DNA of 64,000 nt from NCBI GenBank assembly GCA_964593455.1, contig CAZQHK010000002.1, forward strand, positions 62,001-126,000. The letters run 5' to 3'. Position numbers and translations under genes: made by a program. Numbering within the stretch: the first letter of the stretch is position 1; each line of letters begins with the position of its first letter. The DNA comes from CAZQHK01 sp964593455 (GTDB lineage Bacteria > Muiribacteriota > CAYSPT01). Positions 58,767-64,000 of the stretch are shown piece after piece. The notes under the pieces are model-generated. The model was not told the origin of the DNA and did no database searches. It saw nothing but the letters and a program-made list of their open reading frames with translations.

Positions 58767-61700
58767 CTACCGCACGATACCCAACAACATCGTTTCGGTT
58801 CTCTGTTCGCCATCATCCGAACTGGCGTCAATTTCCAGAATGTAGTTACCCGACGTAACCCGTCCTTCCCACCGGGTGGTTCCGTCCCACTGCACGGAGA
58901 GCCAACCCGCGGGATATTCTTTTATCTCCACCAGCGTTCTGACTACGTTTCCGCCGGTGTCATAGACCGTAATGTTAACAGTAGAAGCCCGGGCCAGGCC
59001 GAACCTGATAGTGACCCGGTCGTTAAGCCCGTCGTTGTTCGGCGTAAACGGGTTGGAACTAAGGCTTATACCGGTAATAAGCGGTCCGCTGGCCGAGGGA
59101 GCCGGCGTCTCCTCCAACACCACGGCGTATGTGGAAAAATGGTTGAGCTCGACATAGATCCAATATCTTCCGTCAATTTCCTTCACCTCGCCGCCAGCCG
59201 GTACCCATTCCACCACGTCCCAGAAGTAGAGCCGGCTCTTCGAAGCCCGCTCGGCGCTGATCCCTTCCGGCAGAGGAACTTTGAAGGTAACCGGTTGAGC
59301 AAATATCTTTCCTGAAGGCAGGAACTCAAAAGTGAGGGGAACCCCGGTATCGCCATCGGACGTTTTCCCGCCATCTGTGGTGAGATAGTCAAGATACACA
59401 TCATCATCGTGAGGCGAGGGAACTTCGTTTCCGAACTCGTCCTCGACATCGGCATCATATTTTTGCTCGATACTGATGGTGGTATCGCTGACAATCGCCC
59501 CGGGAGGCACATCGAGAGCCGTCCCGTCGGCCAGGCTGACGGTCTGCGTTTCAGCCGCCCCGGCTTTCACTGTTGACTCGGTCACACTGTTCTGGGCCAA
59601 AACGGTAAATTCAACCATGACCGTGCCCCCGGTTTCCACCGGAGTGATGGTGGCCCGGGCCTTGTTCGTGCCGGCCCCCAGCGTCCAGGCGGCCGTGGCG
59701 GTACCGTCAGTTTCGGTGACCGTGCTTGACTGGTTTCCCACCATATCCCCGTCGGCATCCAGCGTTCCGGTTCCTTCCAGAACCAGGAATGAAACCATGG
59801 CGTTACGCTCGACATTACCGTACTTGTCCTTTACCTTTACTTCCATCTCCTCTGTGGCGAGGGGCTTCGGAGCTTCCGAGGGGGCCGTACTGAGCAGCGA
59901 AATCGTGTAGGCGCCGGCCGAGCCGAACGTCAGATTTTCTTCCGTATCGTCATCCGTCTTGCCGTCGCCCGAAACAGAGAGATTGAGAACCTCGAACTCG
60001 GTACTCTTGATATAAATCGTCACTTGCCCCTGATCGGCGGTGTCGAACAGGAGACTGGCCTCATCAGCCTCCCCGGAAGTATTATCAGGCGCATTGGTAG
60101 CACTCCCCTGGTACCAGGTAATGTGCTCTGCCGAAACGGCGGTGTTGGTGCCCAGGGTAATGGTCCCGGTGTAGGTGGGGATGACATTACCGAACTCGTC
60201 GCGGGCCGATACGGTGACCGCTTCTGACACGGTAGTGACTGCCACTTCGTCGTGAGCTATAAGAAAATGATCGAGAGCACCCGGCGTAATAGTCAGATCC
60301 ACCGAATGAGCTGTCTTCCCGCCCTGAGTGACATCAGAGGCAGTTATGGTCTGCGTCTCCCGGGTCTTCAGGGTGACACTCTGGCTCGCCGTGCCCGCCG
60401 CCAAATCCACATCTACCGTCTCGAACAGGGGATCCGTCGAGGTGATCCGCACCGTGTCAGTGACACTTGAATCACGGTTCCAATAAGCGTCGACAGCGTT
60501 GATGGTCACCGTAAACGAGGTGCCGGCCAGTTGATCCGAGACCGTCCCGGTTTTACCGGTCGATGTTCCCGCAGCGGCCGTCTCCCCCGGCAGCACCAGT
60601 TGCAGCTTGGTGAACGCTCCCCGATTGACGGTGACTGACTGGCTGTCGGTGGTAACCGTGAGCGAAGTGGTCGCTGTTACCTGCGACGTTCCCTCTTTCC
60701 AATCGTTGTAATCGAACGTGCCGCTCGAGACACTGTCGGCCACGGTAACCTGGCTGCCGGTCAACTCGGTAGTCGTGCCTGTCTGGTAGAAATAATAACT
60801 CCCGGCGCTGTCGGACGACAGGGTTACAACCACTTCGCCATCCGGTTGCGGGTTATCATATTCGTCCCTGATTTCCACCGTCATGGTTCCCGAGGTTCCT
60901 ACCGACAGCGTCAAGACCGAACTGGAGATCACCGCCTGGTTGGCCGTCGCCGGTGATACAATTATATCGAGATCGTAGGCCGCAGCTGCATCGCTGTTTA
61001 TAGATCCGTCACTGACATCGAGAGCCGTGGTCTCAGATTTGTACAGGATCATGCTGCCGCCGGCTGAACTTACTCCGCTCGCGAAGGTAATTGTCGTTGA
61101 TGATCCCACATCGGTCGCGGTACCAACTTTATCGGTCACCGTGGGATCGGTCCCGTCGGGCGCGGCGGCGGGACCGCTGAATAAGAGACTCTTATCACCG
61201 CTGTACCCGGCAGCCGTATTGCCGTAATCGTCTTTGGCCGTGATGGTGACGGACTGTGAAGTTCCTGCGGTCTGGGTACCGGTACCGGTCACTTCCAGGC
61301 GGGAGGCGGTATCCGAAGACACTGTCACATCAAGATCGTAGGTCACGGCGCCGGTAGAACCGATAGAGCCGTCCGAAACATCAACCGCAGCCGTTTCCGC
61401 AGTGTAGAGTGTCATCGATCCTCCGGCAGAGCTTATCCCGGCGATAAACGTCATGGTGGTGGCAGTCCCCACGGTTTGATCGGACCCGAGCTTGTCGGTC
61501 ACCACCGGACTGTTGCCGTCCGGAGAAGTGACAGGACCGCTGAAGGTCAGGCTCTTGTCGCCGATGTAGGTTAAATCGACGTTTCCATACGAATCCTTAG
61601 CGGTAACCGTAACCGTCTGGGATGATCCCGCGGTCTGGACGCCGCTCCCCGTTACTTCCAGGCGGGCGGCAGAGGCGGCGGACACCACTACATCAAGATC

Positions 61701-64000
61701 GTAGGCGGCAGTGCCGGTGGTGTCGATAGTTCCGTCAGAAACGTCCACCGATACCGTCTCCACTTTGTAGAGTGTTATCGAACCGCCCGCCGACATTACG
61801 CCGGCGGTGAAGGTGATGGTGGTGGCCGAACCCAAGTCCTGCAAAGTGAATCCCTTATCGGTGACCGTCGGCGTGTCTCCGTCCGAAGACACGGCCGGGC
61901 CGCTGAAAGTCAGGCTCTTGTCGCCCGTATAACCGGTGGCGACATTACCGTATGTGTCTTTAGCGGTGATAACAAGACTTTGCGAAACACCTGCGAGCTG
62001 GACTGCGCCGCCCGTAATCTCCAAACGGCTGGCGGTAGAGGATGAAACCACCACATCCAGGTCATAGGCGGCATCGGCACTGGTACCGATGGTGCCGTCA
62101 GTGGCGTCAACCGAGACTGTTTCAGCCTTGTAAAGCATCATGGAGCCTCCGGCCGAGCCGACCCCGGCGGTGAAAGTAACGGTGGTAGTCGTGCCTATAT
62201 CCACCGCCGCCACCGTCTTGTCGGTAACTGTCGGCGTATTCCCGTCAGGCGCAGCGGCCGGGCCGCTGAAGGTCAGGCTCTTGTCGCCTGTATAACCGGT
62301 ATCGGTGCCGCCGTAATAGTCTTTGGCGGTAATCGTCAGGGTCTGGGCTATCCCCGCCGTCTGGAGAGCGCTGCCGGTCACCACCAGGTGATTGGCGCTA
62401 ACAGTCACATCCAGATCGTATGACGTGTTCCCGGTAGAATCGATGCTGCCGTCATCGGCATCGATAGTGGCGGACTCGGCGGCGTAAAGCAGCATGCTGG
62501 AAGTGACCTGCCCACTGGCGAAGGTCAAACTGGTAGTACTGCCAAAGTCGGTGGCGGCTACCGTTGGATTCGGCGGTCCGCCCGCGCTCGAAGCGCCGCT
62601 GAAAGTCAGATTCTTGCTGCCCGAGTAGGTCAGGTCGATGTTACCGTAATCATCTTTGGCAGTGACGGTGATGGTCTGGGACGTCCCGGACATCTGGGTT
62701 CCCGTACCGGTCACTTCCAGGCGGGCGGCGGAATCGGCGGTAACGCTAACTCCCAGATCATAATCGGTGCTGCCGGTAGAATTGATCGATCCGTCATCCA
62801 CGTCGATATCGACGGTCTCTACCTTATAGAGCACCATGGAGCCGCCGGCTGAACTCACCCCGACAGTAAAGGTGATAGTGGTGGTACTGCCTATATCCAC
62901 CGCCGTCGGATTTTTGTCCGTTACCGTGGGATTGTCACTATCGGGAGAAGCCGCCGGCCCGCTGAACGTCAATGTTTTGTCGCCGGTGTAGGTCAAGTCC
63001 GTGTTGCCGTAGCCATCTTTTGCGGTAATGGTCAACGACTGGGCCGCGCCGGCTGTCTGTGAACCGCTGCCGGTAATCTCCAGTCGGGAAGCCGTATCGG
63101 CGATTACCGCCACATCCAGGTCATAGGCGGCATCGCCGGTTGTGTCGATGGTACCGTCACTCACGTCAACAGCCGCACCCTCGGTCTTGTAAAGCACCAT
63201 CGAACCACCGGCCGACGCAACACCGGCGGTAAAGGTGATGGTAGTGGTGCTACCTACAGCGACCGGTGTGCTCGAGCTGTCCGTCACCGTGGGATTATCC
63301 CCGTCGGCAGACGCTGCCGGCCCGCTGAAGGTCAAGCTCTTGCTGCCGGTATATCCAGTATCCGTGCTTCCGTAATAATCTTTGGCGGTGATGGTCAGCG
63401 CCTGTGCGCTCCCGGCGATCTGCCCGGCGGAACCGGTGATCACCAGGTGATTGGCCGCGACCGTTACATCCAGATCGTAGGCGGCATCGCCGGTGGAGTC
63501 AAGCGTGCCGTCATCCGTGTCTACCGAGGCCGTTTCGGCGGCATACAGGATCATCGAGGCGGTCACCTGCCCACTGGCGAAGGTCAGCGTGGTAGCGCCG
63601 CCGAAATCGGTGCCCGCAACCGAGGGATTTGGCGGGCCGGAGGCGGTAGCGCCGCTAAATGTCAAGTTTTTCAAACCGGTGTACGTTGTATCGACATTTC
63701 CGTAATCGTCCTGGGCGGAGACCGTGATAGTCTGCGAGACGCCGGATTGCTGTGTGGCTGTCCCCTCCACCGTCAACCGGCTGGCGGAATCCGGGTCGAC
63801 CGTGATATCGAGGTCGTAACCGGCGCTGCCGGTAGAGCTTATGCTTCCATCGGTCACTTCCACCTCCACTGACTCGGCGGTATAAAGCACCATCGAACCG
63901 CCGGCACTGCTCACCCCGGTGGTGAACGTGAGTGTGGTGGCCGTGCCCATGTCCTGAGCGGCCGCGTCCTTATCTGTTACCGTAGGAGAGTCCCCGTCGG
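58767..64000 (-). CDS. Giant Ig-like repeat surface protein (5' part beyond the right edge)
   Basis: More than 1740 residues lie in the window, with the frame still open at 64000. The N-terminal visible part has eight full and one partial ~118-residue repeats. Each contains AKDxYGNxDxxYTGDKSLTF, SGPAASPDGDNPTVTDK, GSTTTITFTAGVSSAGGSM and YDLDVxVS. Units 1-3 and 4-6 correspond as triplets, so a ~350-residue block was duplicated. Then come longer bacterial-Ig-like domains, a ZU5-like segment (DGTALDVPPGAIVSDTTISI ... VELNHFSTYAVV) and a C-terminal FlgD/CHU-type domain (SSNPFTPNNDGLND ... SGNYILEI). The visible architecture fits a secreted or surface adhesin or structural protein; the secretion signal is off the window. 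Confidence 0.8.
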   Translation of the reverse strand, partial: DGDSPTVTDKDAAAQDMGTATTLTFTTGVSSAGGSMVLYTAESVEVEVTDGSISSTGSAGYDLDITVDPDSASRLTVEGTATQQSGVSQTITVSAQDDYGNVDTTYTGLKNLTFSGATASGPPNPSVAGTDFGGATTLTFASGQVTASMILYAAETASVDTDDGTLDSTGDAAYDLDVTVAANHLVITGSAGQIAGSAQALTITAKDYYGSTDTGYTGSKSLTFSGPAASADGDNPTVTDSSSTPVAVGSTTTITFTAGVASAGGSMVLYKTEGAAVDVSDGTIDTTGDAAYDLDVAVIADTASRLEITGSGSQTAGAAQSLTITAKDGYGNTDLTYTGDKTLTFSGPAASPDSDNPTVTDKNPTAVDIGSTTTITFTVGVSSAGGSMVLYKVETVDIDVDDGSINSTGSTDYDLGVSVTADSAARLEVTGTGTQMSGTSQTITVTAKDDYGNIDLTYSGSKNLTFSGASSAGGPPNPTVAATDFGSTTSLTFASGQVTSSMLLYAAESATIDADDGSIDSTGNTSYDLDVTVSANHLVVTGSALQTAGIAQTLTITAKDYYGGTDTGYTGDKSLTFSGPAAAPDGNTPTVTDKTVAAVDIGTTTTVTFTAGVGSAGGSMMLYKAETVSVDATDGTIGTSADAAYDLDVVVSSSTASRLEITGGAVQLAGVSQSLVITAKDTYGNVATGYTGDKSLTFSGPAVSSDGDTPTVTDKGFTLQDLGSATTITFTAGVMSAGGSITLYKVETVSVDVSDGTIDTTGTAAYDLDVVVSAASAARLEVTGSGVQTAGSSQTVTVTAKDSYGNVDLTYIGDKSLTFSGPVTSPDGNSPVVTDKLGSDQTVGTATTMTFIAGISSAGGSMTLYTAETAAVDVSDGSIGSTGAVTYDLDVTVSSDTASRLEVTGTGTQTAGTSQSVTITAKDDYGNTAAGYSGDKSLLFSGPAAAPDGTDPTVTDKVGTATDVGSSTTITFASGVSSAGGSMILYKSETTALDVSDGSINSDAAAAYDLDIIVSPATANQAVISSSVLTLSVGTSGTMTVEIRDEYDNPQPDGEVVVTLSSDSAGSYYFYQTGTTTELTGSQVTVADSVSSGTFDYNDWKEGTSQVTATTSLTVTTDSQSVTVNRGAFTKLQLVLPGETAAAGTSTGKTGTVSDQLAGTSFTVTINAVDAYWNRDSSVTDTVRITSTDPLFETVDVDLAAGTASQSVTLKTRETQTITASDVTQGGKTAHSVDLTITPGALDHFLIAHDEVAVTTVSEAVTVSARDEFGNVIPTYTGTITLGTNTAVSAEHITWYQGSATNAPDNTSGEADEASLLFDTADQGQVTIYIKSTEFEVLNLSVSGDGKTDDDTEENLTFGSAGAYTISLLSTAPSEAPKPLATEEMEVKVKDKYGNVERNAMVSFLVLEGTGTLDADGDMVGNQSSTVTETDGTATAAWTLGAGTNKARATITPVETGGTVMVEFTVLAQNSVTESTVKAGAAETQTVSLADGTALDVPPGAIVSDTTISIEQKYDADVEDEFGNEVPSPHDDDVYLDYLTTDGGKTSDGDTGVPLTFEFLPSGKIFAQPVTFKVPLPEGISAERASKSRLYFWDVVEWVPAGGEVKEIDGRYWIYVELNHFSTYAVVLEETPAPSASGPLITGISLSSNPFTPNNDGLNDRVTIRFGLARASTVNITVYDTGGNVVRTLVEIKEYPAGWLSVQWDGTTRWEGRVTSGNYILEIDASSDDGEQRTETMLLGIVR

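Overview
The window comes from a motile, Gram-negative-type (diderm, LPS-making) bacterium. It carries skp/ompH, lpxD, an lpxC-fabZ fusion, lpxA, a PorV/FadL-like barrel and several lipoproteins. The late flagellar cluster, however, has the gene order known from Bacillus (comFC-yvyF-flgM-flgN-flgK-flgL-fliW-csrA ... flagellin-flaG-fliD-fliS). I cannot name the phylum. The lpxC-fabZ fusion, PorV-like barrel and FlgD/CHU-type C-terminal domain would fit an FCB-like or related uncultured lineage.

Layout. 1-7.4 kb: a truncated VanW-family protein, a carboxypeptidase-regulatory-domain lipoprotein, a clostripain-like peptidase with a small Cys-rich partner, and a LysM/M23 peptidase. 7.6-12.3 kb: a shortened FHA protein, three tandem paralogous Pro/Ala-rich mini-proteins with a shared C-terminal signature, and two divergent flagellins. 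Each of these flagellins has a sigma-70-type promoter, a c-di-GMP-I riboswitch and two terminator hairpins ahead of its start. 12.4-17.5 kb: a bifunctional RelA/SpoT protein, a HEAT-repeat protein, small proteins and repeat-rich intergenic DNA. 17.5-29 kb: the flagellin cluster, with a TPR glycosyltransferase, FliS, a Maf glycosyltransferase, an unknown protein, a very large FliD, FlaG and a canonical flagellin. This flagellin lies behind a ~970-nt structured leader with a sigma-28-like promoter. 29.3-38.8 kb: a pseudaminic acid operon (pseB, pseC, pseG, pseF, a formyltransferase, pseI) facing a TPR-glycosyltransferase-methylase fusion and a TIGR04372-type glycosyltransferase. 39-50.2 kb: one long minus-strand run from csrA/fliW back through flgL, flgK, flgN, flgM, yvyF and comFC to lpxA, lpxC-fabZ, lpxD and skp. 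50.4-64 kb: two TPM-domain proteins, a TPR lipoprotein, a TlpA-TlpA-cyclophilin fusion lipoprotein, two envelope barrel candidates, and a giant Ig-like repeat protein that runs off the right edge.

How it fits together. The window encodes filament subunits, cap, junction proteins, chaperones, the anti-sigma factor FlgM, the FliW-CsrA translational switch, and sugar synthesis and transfer enzymes for glycosylated flagellin. The two divergent flagellins look controlled by c-di-GMP at transcription elongation. The canonical flagellin looks controlled by sigma-28/FlgM and probably CsrA/FliW. The least explained elements are the three GIGxNADYxA mini-proteins, the long structured flagellin leader with well-placed mini-ORFs, the tandem-terminator riboswitch leaders, the formyltransferase in place of PseH, and a dispersed intergenic repeat family.
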